A DNA stretch of 39,918 nt from Abyssibius sp040880065 (lineage in GTDB: Bacteria > Pseudomonadota > Alphaproteobacteria > Rhodobacterales > Rhodobacteraceae). Positions 24,444 through 36,817 of this stretch are shown one piece after another. The translations under genes and the position numbers were made by a program. The number at the start of each line of letters is the position of its first letter. Position 1 is the first letter of the stretch. The notes beneath the pieces were generated by a model that saw nothing but the letters and a program-made list of their open reading frames with translations, made no database searches and was not told the origin of the DNA. The DNA is taken from positions 1 to 39,918 of the forward strand of contig JBBDJE010000015.1 of the NCBI GenBank assembly GCA_040880065.1, in the 5' to 3' direction.

Positions 24444-24977
24444 ATGGCTAAACGTTGGTATTCGGTTAGCGTTCTGTCGAATTTCGAAAAGAAGGTCGCC
24501 GAGCAGATTCGCGAGTTGACTGTTCAGCGCGGGCTGGAAGACGAAATCGAACAGGTTCTTGTGCCCACCGAAGAGGTAATCGAGGTGCGCCGCGGCAAAA
24601 AGGTGCAGACCGAGCGCCGCTTCATGCCAGGCTATATTCTTGTGCGTATGGAACTGACCGACCGCGCTTATCATATGATTAGCAGCATCAATCGGGTGAC
24701 CGGTTTTCTGGGTGCGCAGAATACACCTTCGCCAATGCGTGATTCGGAAGTGGCACGCATTCTGAACCAGGTTGAAGAGGGCGCCGAGGCGCCGCGTTCG
24801 CTGATCATCTTTGAAATTGGCGAGCAAGTTAATGTAACCGACGGCCCGTTCGAGGGCTTTTCAGGCATGGTCGAGGATGTAGACCCCGAGCATTCGCGCC
24901 TGAAAGTGTCGGTGTCGATTTTTGGCCGGGCAACCCCGGTCGAGCTGGAATTCACGCAGGTGTCCAAGGGCAACTGA
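24444..24977 (+). CDS. nusG: Transcription termination/antitermination protein NusG
   Basis: A 177-residue protein with an N-terminal NGN domain (KRWYSVSVLSNFEKKVAEQI, FMPGYILVRMELTD, and the RVTGFLG segment that contacts RNA polymerase). A C-terminal KOW domain follows (GEQVNVTDGPFEGFSGMVED). It binds RNA polymerase, suppresses pausing and links to Rho or ribosomal S10. ATG 24444 is used instead of the in-frame GTG at 24435, because MAKRWY is the conserved start. Confidence 0.97.
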   Translation: MAKRWYSVSVLSNFEKKVAEQIRELTVQRGLEDEIEQVLVPTEEVIEVRRGKKVQTERRFMPGYILVRMELTDRAYHMISSINRVTGFLGAQNTPSPMRDSEVARILNQVEEGAEAPRSLIIFEIGEQVNVTDGPFEGFSGMVEDVDPEHSRLKVSVSIFGRATPVELEFTQVSKGN

Positions 24978-25028
24978 TGTGATGTCGCTGTGGGAGGCGA
25001 GGGCACGCGCGCCCGGACCGCACCACTA

Positions 25029-25060
25029 TACAATGGCCCGCAGATCGCGTTCTGGCGGGC
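25029..25060 (+). promoter_or_regulatory. Leader hairpin before rplK, possible L1 control site
   Basis: In the 104-base nusG-rplK gap, GCCCGC (25036-25041) pairs with GCGGGC (25055-25060), leaving a 13-nt loop just before the rplK ribosome site (AAAGGAGG). In many bacteria L1 represses the L11-L1 mRNA by binding here; that role is inferred. A TACAAT box (25029-25034) precedes the stem but has no clear -35. Confidence 0.35.
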
Positions 25061-25081
25061 GGTGAAACAAAGGAGGCCGAT

Positions 25082-25510
25082 ATGGCCAAAAAAGTAGTGG
25101 GCAAGCTTAAGCTGCAAGTCCCCGCAGGCAAAGCGAACCCCTCTCCGCCGGTTGGTCCGGCGCTGGGTCAGCGCGGCCTGAACATCATGGAATTCTGCAA
25201 GGCGTTCAACGCCAAAACCCAGGAGATGGAAGCCGGCCAGCCCTGCCCGGTGCTCATCACCTATTACACCGACAAATCCTTCACGATGGAAATCAAGACG
25301 CCCCCTGCGTCTTTCCTCATCAAAAAGGCTGCTGGTCTGGCTTCGGCCTCCAAAACGCCCGGTAAGGAAGTTGTTGGTTCGGTTACGACCGCACAAGTGC
25401 GCGCCATCGCCGAAGCCAAGATGAAAGATCTGAGCGCAAATGACGTTGATGCCGCGATGCTGATTATCGCAGGTTCGGCGCGCTCAATGGGCATCGAGGT
25501 TAAAGGCTGA
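25082..25510 (+). CDS. rplK: 50S ribosomal protein L11
   Basis: A 142-residue protein of standard length. The N-terminal domain has KLQVPAGKANPSPPVGPALG, the Pro-rich hinge region involved in thiostrepton and stringent-factor contacts. The C-terminal domain binds 23S rRNA (IAEAKMKDLSANDVDAAMLI). It forms the base of the GTPase-associated stalk. A very strong AAAGGAGG site precedes the ATG, and rplA follows after two bases. Confidence 0.98.
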   Translation: MAKKVVGKLKLQVPAGKANPSPPVGPALGQRGLNIMEFCKAFNAKTQEMEAGQPCPVLITYYTDKSFTMEIKTPPASFLIKKAAGLASASKTPGKEVVGSVTTAQVRAIAEAKMKDLSANDVDAAMLIIAGSARSMGIEVKG

Positions 25511-25512
25511 TC

Positions 25513-26211
25513 ATGGCAAAATACGGAAAACGCACAACCGCCGCACGCGCTGCATTCGAAGGCAAAGCCAATTTGTCGATTGCCGAAGCTGTGACGCTGA
25601 TCAAAGCCAACGCCAAAACCAAATTCGACGAAACGCTGGATATCGCGCTGAGCCTGGGTGTTGACCCGCGCCATGCCGACCAGATGGTTCGTGGTGTTTG
25701 CGCCCTGCCCAACGGCACAGGCAAAACCGTTCGTGTGGCTGTGTTCGCACGCAACGAAAAAGCCGATGAAGCCACCGCAGCGGGTGCCGATATTGTTGGC
25801 GCCGAAGACCTGATGGAAGCAATTCAGGCTGGCAAGATTGATTTTGACCGCTGCATCGCAACACCCGACATGATGGGTATTGTAGGCCGTCTGGGCAAAA
25901 TTCTTGGCCCGCGCAACCTGATGCCCAACCCCCGCGTTGGCACGGTGACCATGGATGTTAAGGCCGCTGTTGAAGCCGCGAAAGCCGGTGAAGTGCAGTT
26001 CAAAGCTGAAAAAGGCGGCGTTGTTCATGCTGGCATTGGCAAAATGTCGTTTGACGAAGCCAAGCTTGCTGAAAACATCAAAGCCTTCGTTTCGGCTGTG
26101 AACAAAGCCAAGCCCGCTGGCGCCAAAGGCACCTACATGAAGAAAATCGCGCTTTCAAGCACGATGGGGCCGGGCGTTGTGCTGGATGTTGCCGGCGCGG
26201 TCGGCGACTAG
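25513..26211 (+). CDS. rplA: 50S ribosomal protein L1
   Basis: A 232-residue protein. Signature segments are MAKYGKRTTAARAAF, the PRHADQMVRG loop, LGKILGPRNLMPNPRVGTVT and KGGVVHAGIGKMSF. It binds 23S rRNA in the mobile L1 stalk and represses its own operon in many bacteria. It follows rplK by two bases, so the two are coupled. Confidence 0.98.
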   Translation: MAKYGKRTTAARAAFEGKANLSIAEAVTLIKANAKTKFDETLDIALSLGVDPRHADQMVRGVCALPNGTGKTVRVAVFARNEKADEATAAGADIVGAEDLMEAIQAGKIDFDRCIATPDMMGIVGRLGKILGPRNLMPNPRVGTVTMDVKAAVEAAKAGEVQFKAEKGGVVHAGIGKMSFDEAKLAENIKAFVSAVNKAKPAGAKGTYMKKIALSSTMGPGVVLDVAGAVGD

Positions 26212-26258
26212 AAATTCTGCCGGGGTGACCCGGTAGTTTGGCGGGCTGCCAAGGTGGC

Positions 26259-26367
26259 CCGTCTCTGTCCGAGACGGTGGGTGGCCGCATGGCCTTAATA
26301 GCCTGCTTGAGACGGAACGGATCAGGACTTTGCGAGGGCGACCTCGGGTGGTTTTGGCTGGTTCCGT
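26259..26367 (+). ncRNA. rplJ (L10) leader RNA, autoregulatory structure
   Basis: The 230-base rplA-rplJ gap holds ordered hairpins. CCGTCTC (26259-26265) pairs with GAGACGG (26271-26277). A long-range stem pairs ACGGAAC (26312-26318) with GTTCCGT (26361-26367) and encloses CGAGG (26333-26337)/CCTCG (26342-26346), closed by a GCGA tetraloop of the GNRA class. The conserved-looking CTTAATAGCCTGCTTGAGACGG stretch fits the L10 leader known in bacteria, in which L10-L12 binding limits rplJ translation. The binding itself is inferred. Confidence 0.65.
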
Positions 26368-26441
26368 AAAGGACCTAAGCGTCGGGGCAACCCGGCAAAA
26401 TGAGCTGGAAGGGGCAACCCTTTCTAATATGGAGCAAACCT

Positions 26442-26957
26442 GTGGATAGAGCCCAAAAGGAAGAAGTGGTCGCTGAACTCGGCCAGATCTTTGCGGACTC
26501 TGGTGTTGTTGTGGTTGCACACTACGCCGGAATCACAGTTGCCGAGATGACGGATTTCCGTAACCGCATGCGTGCAGCAGGCGCTGGAGTTCGTGTTGCC
26601 AAAAACAAGCTCGCCAAAATCGCCCTTGTAGGCCAGCCTTGCGAAAGCATGGCCGCGCTGCTCGAGGGCCAGACGGTATTTGCCTATTCTGTCGATCCGG
26701 TTGCTGCGGCGAAAGTCGTGGAAGCCTATGCCAAGGACAACGCCAAACTGGTGGTTCTTGGTGGTTCGATGGGTGCTGCCGCTCTGGACGCTGCCGGTGT
26801 CAAGGCCGTTGCAGCCATGCCGTCGCGCGAAGAGGTTATCGCCTCGATCGCGGCTTGCATTGGTTCGCCTGCCTCCAACATCGCTGGTGCAATTGGCGCG
26901 CCTGCTTCGAATATTGCGGGGATCCTTTCGACCCTCGAAGAACGCGAAGCGGCATAA
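26442..26957 (+). CDS. rplJ: 50S ribosomal protein L10
   Basis: A 171-residue protein, normal length, starting at GTG 26442 with the conserved VDRAQKEEVVAEL and a GGAG ribosome site. The longer in-frame start at 26400 lies within the leader and is not used. The rRNA-binding N-domain includes VVVAHYAGITVAEMTDFRNR and VAKNKLAKIAL. The C-terminal helix that binds L7/L12 dimers lies after the Ala/Ser-rich tail (SPASNIAGAIGAPASNIAGI). A GTG start after a structured leader suits a translationally regulated gene. Confidence 0.97.
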   Translation: MDRAQKEEVVAELGQIFADSGVVVVAHYAGITVAEMTDFRNRMRAAGAGVRVAKNKLAKIALVGQPCESMAALLEGQTVFAYSVDPVAAAKVVEAYAKDNAKLVVLGGSMGAAALDAAGVKAVAAMPSREEVIASIAACIGSPASNIAGAIGAPASNIAGILSTLEEREAA

Positions 26958-27033
26958 CATCTTAGCAAAAGTGACCGACGTTGTGCAGATGCACACACTG
27001 GAAACCATCTTAACCTGATACGGAAGAAAACAA

Positions 27034-27408
27034 ATGGCTGATCTTAAAAAACTGGCTGAACAGATTGTGGGTCTGACCCTTCTGGAAGCTGTAGAACTGA
27101 AAAATATCCTGAAAGACGAGTATGGCATCGAGCCTGCTGCTGGTGCTGCTGTTGCAGTTGCCGGCCCGGCTGTTGCCGCTGAAGCTGCGGAAGAAAAAAC
27201 CGAATTCGACGTAATCCTCGTTGAAGCCGGCGCGCAGAAAATCAACGTCATCAAGGAAGTCCGCGCGATCACCGGTCTTGGCCTGAAAGAAGCCAAAGAT
27301 CTGGTTGAAGCCGGTGGCAAAGCTGTCAAGGAGCAGGCTTCCAAAGCCGAAGCTGAAGACATCAAAGCGAAACTTGAAGCCGCTGGCGCCAAGGTTGAGC
27401 TGAAGTAA
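27034..27408 (+). CDS. rplL: 50S ribosomal protein L7/L12
   Basis: A 124-residue acidic stalk protein. The N-terminal dimerisation domain (MADLKKLAEQIVGLTLLEAV) is followed by an Ala/Val-rich hinge (~35-55) and the C-terminal factor-binding domain (KTEFDVILVEAGAQKINVIK, then EVRAITGLGLKEAKDLVE). It recruits translation factors to the ribosome. It lies 76 bases after rplJ. Confidence 0.98.
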   Translation: MADLKKLAEQIVGLTLLEAVELKNILKDEYGIEPAAGAAVAVAGPAVAAEAAEEKTEFDVILVEAGAQKINVIKEVRAITGLGLKEAKDLVEAGGKAVKEQASKAEAEDIKAKLEAAGAKVELK

Positions 27409-27414
27409 TTCCGT

Positions 27415-27474
27415 GCAGGCCTCGGCCTGCCGGATTTGAAAAAACGGCTGGATCCGCGAATTCGCGGGTCCGGC
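27415..27474 (+). terminator. Tandem hairpins between rplL and rpoB, likely attenuator
   Basis: GCAGGC (27415-27420)/GCCTGC (27425-27430) is followed by a longer stem, 27447-27458 with 27463-27474, which has 12 pairs including G-U pairs and the loop AATT. Only a weak T tract (TTCTTGT) follows, so partial rather than full termination is likely. This fits the known drop in transcription from r-protein genes into rpoBC. Confidence 0.55.
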
Positions 27475-27647
27475 TTCTTGTGTCTCTCAGGGTGGCGGGC
27501 CTTTCGCTACGGCATCCTGACAGGCACGAGACCCTTCGGAAGCGCGGAACTGGGAAGCCGCGCAAGCATTGAAGGGGACGTCCTCGCAAGGCAGAACCCG
27601 CGTTCCCCGCCGCTGGTTCCTGCGTGCAAAAAAAGGTGAGACTACAC

Positions 27648-30600
27648 ATGGCGCAGACCCATTCCGGCCACAAGCGTATCCGCAAATTTTATGGTAAAAT
27701 CCGCGAAGTTGCGGCGATGCCTAACCTTATTGAAGTTCAAAAGAGCAGCTATGATCTGTTCCTGAATTCTGGCGATGCCCCGACCCATACCGATGGTGAA
27801 GGGCTGAACGCGGTTTTCCAGTCGGTATTCCCGATCAAGGATTTCAACGAAACGGCGATTCTGGAGTTCGTAAAATACGAACTTGATCCGCCGAAATACG
27901 ATGTTGAAGAATGCCAGCAGCGCGACATGACCTATGGCGCACCGCTGCGCGTGACCCTGCGCCTGATCGTGTTCGAAATTGATGAGGATACCGGCGCCAA
28001 GTCGGTCAAGGACATCAAGGAACAAGACGTTTACATGGGCGATATGCCCCTGATGACTGGCAACGGCACATTCGTTGTGAACGGGACTGAGCGTGTTATC
28101 GTTTCCCAGATGCACCGCAGCCCCGGCGTGTTTTTTGACCATGATCGTGGTAAAACCCATTCCAGCGGCAAGCTGCTGTTTACCAGCCGTATCATTCCCT
28201 ATCGCGGTAGCTGGCTGGATTTTGAGTTCGACGCAAAAGACCTTGTTTTCGCGCGCATCGACCGCCGCCGTAAACTGCCTGTAACCACCCTGCTTTATGC
28301 GCTGGGGCTGGATCAGGAAGGCATTATGAATGCCTATTACGACACGGTAAGCTTCCGCCAGATCAAGAAAAAAGGCTGGGCAACCAAGTTCTTCCCGGAA
28401 CGGTTCCGCGGCCAGAAACCCACTTTTGACCTTGTCGATGCCAAGACCGGCACCATTGTGGCTGAGGCAAACAAAAAGATCACCCCGCGCGATGTGAAGA
28501 AACTGCTCGAAGCAGGCGACGTTGCTGAAATTCTTGTGCCGTTTGATGCGCTGATTGGTCGTTTTGCGGCCAAAGACATGATCAACGAGAAAACCGGCGA
28601 GATCTGGGTTGAAGCTGGCGACGAGCTGACCTGGGAGCTTGGAAAAGACGGTGCGGTTTCCGGCGGCACGCTGAAAACCCTGCTTGATAATGGCATCACC
28701 GATATTCCGGTTCTGGATATCGACGGTGTAAATGTCGGCGCCTATATGCGCAACACGATGCAGGTGGATAAAAACCTGAGCCGTGACACAGCCTTGCTCG
28801 ACATTTATCGCGTCATGCGCCCCGGCGAGCCGCCGACCATTGAAGCGGCCAGCCAGATGTTTGACGGGTTGTTCTTTGACAGCGACCGTTACGACCTTTC
28901 GGCCGTTGGCCGCGTGAAAATGAACATGCGCCTTGCGCTTGATGCGCCCGACACCAAGCGCACCCTGCGCAATGACGATATCATCGCCGTGATCCGCGCG
29001 CTGGTCGACCTGCGTGACGGCAAGGGCGATATCGACGATATCGACCACCTTGGCAACCGCCGCGTGCGTTCGGTTGGCGAGCTGATGGAAAACCAGTATC
29101 GCGTTGGCCTGTTGCGCATGGAACGTGCGATCAAGGAACGGATGAGCAGCGTTGAGATCGACGCCGTGATGCCGCAAGACCTGATCAACGCCAAGCCCGC
29201 CTCTGCGGCGGTGCGCGAGTTCTTCGGCTCCTCGCAGCTTTCCCAGTTCATGGACCAGACCAACCCGCTATCGGAAGTGACGCACAAGCGCCGCCTGTCG
29301 GCCCTTGGGCCGGGCGGGCTTACCCGCGAACGTGCGGGCTTTGAGGTGCGCGACGTGCACCCCACCCATTATGGCCGCATGTGCCCGATCGAAACGCCGG
29401 AAGGCCCGAACATTGGCCTGATCAACAGCCTGGCAACCTTTGCCAAGGTGAACAAATACGGCTTCATCGAAACGCCATACCGCCGCGTGATCGACAGCAA
29501 GGTGACCGATGAGGTCATCTATATGTCGGCCACCGAGGAAATGCGCCACACGGTTGCACAGGCCAACGCGCAGCTTGATGAAAACGGCAAGTTCAAGAAC
29601 GAGCTGGTTTCAACCCGTAAATCCGGCGAATACATGCTAAACCCGCCGGGCGCGGTCGACCTGATCGACGTTTCGCCCAAGCAGCTGGTTTCGGTTGCCG
29701 CCTCGCTTATTCCGTTCTTGGAAAATGACGATGCCAACCGCGCGCTGATGGGCTCGAACATGCAGCGCCAGGCCGTGCCGCTTCTGCGCGCCGAGGCCCC
29801 TTTCGTGGGCACCGGCATGGAAGAGGTTGTGGCGATTGACTCAGGTGCTGCCATTACCGCGCGCCGCGCCGGGATCATCGACCAGGTTGATGCGACGCGT
29901 ATCGTTGTGCGTGCCACCGAAGACCTTGCAGCGGGTGACCCCGGCGTTGACATCTACCGTCTGCGCAAGTTCCAGCGCTCCAACCAGTCGACCTGCATCA
30001 ACCAGCGCCCGCTGGTGAAGGTGGGCGATACGGTTCACAAGGGCGAAGTTGTGGCCGATGGCCCTTCGACCGACCTTGGCGAACTGGCGCTGGGTAAAAA
30101 CGTGCTCGTCGCGTTCATGCCCTGGAACGGCTATAATTATGAGGACTCGATCCTGATCTCGGAACGCATTGTCAAAGACGATGTGTTTACCTCGATCCAT
30201 ATCGAGGAGTTTGAGGTTTCGGCGCGCGACACCCGCCTTGGGCCGGAGGAAATTACCCGCGACATTCCGAATGTGGGTGAAGAAGCGCTACGCAACCTTG
30301 ATGAGGCCGGCATCGTTTATATTGGCGCCGAGGTTGGGCCTGCCGATATTCTGGTGGGCAAGATCACCCCCAAGGGCGAAAGCCCGATGACGCCGGAAGA
30401 AAAACTTCTGCGCGCCATCTTCGGCGAAAAAGCCTCTGATGTGCGTGACACATCGCTGCGCATGCCGCCGGGTGACTATGGCACCGTGGTCGAGGTGCGC
30501 GTGTTCAACCGCCATGGTGTGGATAAAGATGAGCGTGCCTTGCAGATCGAGCGCGAGGAAGTTGAGCGCCTTGCCCGTGACCGCGATGACGAGTTGGCGA

Positions 30601-31781
30601 TTCTGGAACGCAACATCTATGCGCGCCTGCGCACACTGCTGATCGGCAAGAAGGCCGTCAAAGGCCCGAAAGGCGTGAAAGCCGGTTCGGACATTACCGA
30701 AGAGCTTCTGGCCACGCTGAGCCGCGGGCAATATTGGCAGCTTGCCCTTGGCGATGACGCCGATGCGCAGGACATGGAAGCCTTGCACGGGCAGTTCGAG
30801 CTGCAAAAGAAGCAGCTTGATGCACGGTTTGAAGACAAGGTGGAAAAAGTCCGCCGTGGCGACGATCTGCCGCCGGGCGTGATGAAAATGGTCAAGGCCT
30901 TTGTTGCCGTGAAGCGCAAGTTGCAACCGGGCGATAAAATGGCTGGCCGTCACGGCAACAAGGGGGTTATTTCCAAGGTTGTGCCTGAAGAAGACATGCC
31001 CTTCCTGGCCGATGGCACCCCTGTCGATATTGTGCTGAACCCGCTGGGTGTGCCTTCGCGTATGAATGTGGGGCAGATTCTTGAAACCCATATGGGTTGG
31101 GCGGCACGCAGTCTTGGTGCCTCGATTGATGAATCATTGAAGGAATACCGCCGTTCCGGCGATTTGACCCCGCTTAATGACTCGTTGAAACTGGCCTATG
31201 GCGAAACGGTTTACGAGGCGGCCTTCCGCACCATGACCACCGAGCAATTGCTTGAAGCGTCTGAAAACGTGACCCGCGGCGTTCCCATCGCAACCCCCGT
31301 CTTTGACGGTGCGCGCGAAGTGGACGTGAACGATGCGCTGACCCGCGCCGGGCTTGATACCTCTGGCCAGTCCGATGTCTTTGACGGTCGCACCGGCGAG
31401 AAGTTTGCCCGCAAGGTTACCGTTGGTGTGAAATACATCCTCAAACTGCACCACCTTGTGGATGACAAGATCCACGCGCGTTCAACCGGGCCTTACAGCC
31501 TGGTGACCCAGCAGCCGTTGGGTGGCAAGGCGCAGTTCGGTGGCCAGCGCTTTGGTGAGATGGAGGTCTGGGCGCTTGAAGCCTATGGCGCCGCCTATAC
31601 CTTGCAGGAAATGTTGACCGTGAAATCGGATGACGTGGCCGGCCGCACCAAGGTCTATGAGAGCATCGTGAAGGGCGAGGATAATTTCGAAGCCGGAATT
31701 CCCGAATCGTTCAACGTGTTGATTAAAGAAATCCGCTCGCTCGGCTTGAATATCGAGCTGCAGGATTCGGAGCAGGAGTAG
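27648..31781 (+). CDS. rpoB: DNA-directed RNA polymerase subunit beta
   Basis: A 1377-residue protein, normal for alphaproteobacteria. ATG 27648 gives the conserved AQTHSGHKRIRKFYGKI start; the in-frame start at 27624 adds eight odd residues. The rifampicin-pocket segment (GSSQLSQFMDQTNPLSEVTH, then KRRLSALGPGGL) keeps the wild-type Asp, His and Ser at the three main resistance positions (E. coli 516, 526, 531). The catalytic-site KMAGRHGNKGVISK and the C-terminal GGKAQFGGQRFGEMEVWALE clamp segment are intact. rpoC follows after 45 bases. Confidence 0.98.
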   Translation: MAQTHSGHKRIRKFYGKIREVAAMPNLIEVQKSSYDLFLNSGDAPTHTDGEGLNAVFQSVFPIKDFNETAILEFVKYELDPPKYDVEECQQRDMTYGAPLRVTLRLIVFEIDEDTGAKSVKDIKEQDVYMGDMPLMTGNGTFVVNGTERVIVSQMHRSPGVFFDHDRGKTHSSGKLLFTSRIIPYRGSWLDFEFDAKDLVFARIDRRRKLPVTTLLYALGLDQEGIMNAYYDTVSFRQIKKKGWATKFFPERFRGQKPTFDLVDAKTGTIVAEANKKITPRDVKKLLEAGDVAEILVPFDALIGRFAAKDMINEKTGEIWVEAGDELTWELGKDGAVSGGTLKTLLDNGITDIPVLDIDGVNVGAYMRNTMQVDKNLSRDTALLDIYRVMRPGEPPTIEAASQMFDGLFFDSDRYDLSAVGRVKMNMRLALDAPDTKRTLRNDDIIAVIRALVDLRDGKGDIDDIDHLGNRRVRSVGELMENQYRVGLLRMERAIKERMSSVEIDAVMPQDLINAKPASAAVREFFGSSQLSQFMDQTNPLSEVTHKRRLSALGPGGLTRERAGFEVRDVHPTHYGRMCPIETPEGPNIGLINSLATFAKVNKYGFIETPYRRVIDSKVTDEVIYMSATEEMRHTVAQANAQLDENGKFKNELVSTRKSGEYMLNPPGAVDLIDVSPKQLVSVAASLIPFLENDDANRALMGSNMQRQAVPLLRAEAPFVGTGMEEVVAIDSGAAITARRAGIIDQVDATRIVVRATEDLAAGDPGVDIYRLRKFQRSNQSTCINQRPLVKVGDTVHKGEVVADGPSTDLGELALGKNVLVAFMPWNGYNYEDSILISERIVKDDVFTSIHIEEFEVSARDTRLGPEEITRDIPNVGEEALRNLDEAGIVYIGAEVGPADILVGKITPKGESPMTPEEKLLRAIFGEKASDVRDTSLRMPPGDYGTVVEVRVFNRHGVDKDERALQIEREEVERLARDRDDELAILERNIYARLRTLLIGKKAVKGPKGVKAGSDITEELLATLSRGQYWQLALGDDADAQDMEALHGQFELQKKQLDARFEDKVEKVRRGDDLPPGVMKMVKAFVAVKRKLQPGDKMAGRHGNKGVISKVVPEEDMPFLADGTPVDIVLNPLGVPSRMNVGQILETHMGWAARSLGASIDESLKEYRRSGDLTPLNDSLKLAYGETVYEAAFRTMTTEQLLEASENVTRGVPIATPVFDGAREVDVNDALTRAGLDTSGQSDVFDGRTGEKFARKVTVGVKYILKLHHLVDDKIHARSTGPYSLVTQQPLGGKAQFGGQRFGEMEVWALEAYGAAYTLQEMLTVKSDDVAGRTKVYESIVKGEDNFEAGIPESFNVLIKEIRSLGLNIELQDSEQE

Positions 31782-31826
31782 GGCGCGCGCGCCCACTCCC
31801 CCAGAAACGAGATCAAGGAACATCCA

Positions 31827-36044
<4,218 letters not shown>

Positions 36045-36086
36045 TATCTGGTATCTGCGCCCAAGGGTGCTGATACGACAGAATGC

Positions 36087-36116
36087 AAAGCGCCCCGGTT
36101 ACCGCCGGGGCGCTTT
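36087..36116 (+). terminator. Rho-independent terminator after rpoC
   Basis: A perfect 12-bp stem, AAAGCGCCCCGG (36087-36098) with CCGGGGCGCTTT (36105-36116), has a 6-nt loop. The A and T ends make it bidirectional. It closes the rplJL-rpoBC transcript. Confidence 0.92.
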
Positions 36117-36121
36117 CGTTT

Positions 36122-36226
36122 GGAGAAAAGTACGACAACGACCGCCCCAACATGGGGATAGGCGCCATCACCCCCGCCATGAAACTGTTCCCGCAGGGGA
36201 CGCGAAGCGACAAAATGGACGCGTAA
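36122..36226 (+). pseudogene. Open fragment of a possible decayed gene (34 codons)
   Basis: In this frame the codons read as a protein-like stretch (EKYDNDRPNMGIGAITPAMK, then LFPQGTRSDKMDA) and end at TAA 36224. There is no start or ribosome site, and the rpoC terminator lies directly upstream. It may be a remnant of the gene whose C-terminus follows at 36236. It is too short to identify. Confidence 0.3.
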
Positions 36227-36235
36227 ATTCTACGG

Positions 36236-36397
36236 ATGCACCCCGTTAAAAAAGGGGGAGATTACCGTATCACCTATAGCGGGTTGCGCGAAGGTGTTGA
36301 GCTTGGCTTTTCCTACTCCGAATTTGCCGGTGCCGAAACTATCGACAGCGACTACTTTCTCGAAGGTAGCTCGGTCTGGATGAAGCTGACCTTCTAA
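36236..36397 (+). pseudogene. Remnant of an outer-membrane beta-barrel protein (C-terminal strands)
   Basis: A 53-codon open frame encodes DYRITYSGLREGVELGFSYS and, after a short turn, DYFLEGSSVWMKLTF, then TAA. Alternating polar and apolar residues and a final aromatic F are the signature of the last strands of an outer-membrane barrel, recognised by the BAM complex. It has no signal peptide, no upstream strands and no ribosome site, so it is probably the 3' end of a deleted or displaced gene. The ATG at 36236 is only the first in-frame one. Confidence 0.5.
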
Positions 36398-36451
36398 TTT
36401 TGCTGCCAGCCAATCGCAGCCTTGCTGCATGGCTGATTCTATGACATCTCA

Positions 36452-36478
36452 CAAGGAGGGGCATCTTGCCTCTCCTTG
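36452..36478. repeat. Strong inverted repeat, 11-bp stem
   Basis: CAAGGAGGGGC (36452-36462) pairs with GCCTCTCCTTG (36468-36478) with one G-U pair and a 5-nt loop. There is no T tract on either strand, so it is not a standard terminator. It sits between the barrel remnant and the rpsL promoter. Confidence 0.6.
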
Positions 36479-36594
36479 CTGCGTATATGGTGGCGTAGCT
36501 ATCGGCATTTCAGCGGGTTTCGTGCTTTCACAGGTCATAAACAAGCCGCTAAACCGAATGGCCAGCCGCAAAAAAGTTTCAGCTTAATGGGCTG

Positions 36595-36623
36595 TTGACA
36601 ATGGGGGCGACTCCTCCTAGGTT
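36595..36623 (+). promoter_or_regulatory. Promoter of the rpsL-rpsG-fusA-tuf operon
   Basis: A perfect TTGACA -35 box (36595-36600), a 17-base spacer and TAGGTT (36618-36623) lie ~190 bases before rpsL, giving a long 5' leader. Perfect -35 boxes with GC-tinged -10 boxes are usual for strong alphaproteobacterial housekeeping promoters. No other good promoter is seen in the rpoC-rpsL gap. Confidence 0.7.
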
Positions 36624-36817
36624 CCGCCCGCTTGGGGTCGATATGTGACCTTGCGCATATAGCCACATACTGGTGGTCATGATCCGGGTGAATGCCCCGA
36701 TCCTCTGGAATTTAGCCGCGCCGGCCCCTGTTTTTGGGCCGAGGGTGGCACTTTTGGCATTCCGCGAATCGCGCGGATGCTTGACGAATGAAACGGGTTG
36801 AACGGGGTTATTGCCGC

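Noticed and set aside
27642..29177. 511-residue open frame antisense to rpoB
   Set aside because: Same cause as the rpoC shadow; the sense strand encodes intact RpoB.
29200..29340. Possible rifampicin resistance in RpoB
   Set aside because: The Asp, His and Ser at the three main resistance positions are wild type; the single Thr for Asn difference in QTNPL is likely lineage variation.
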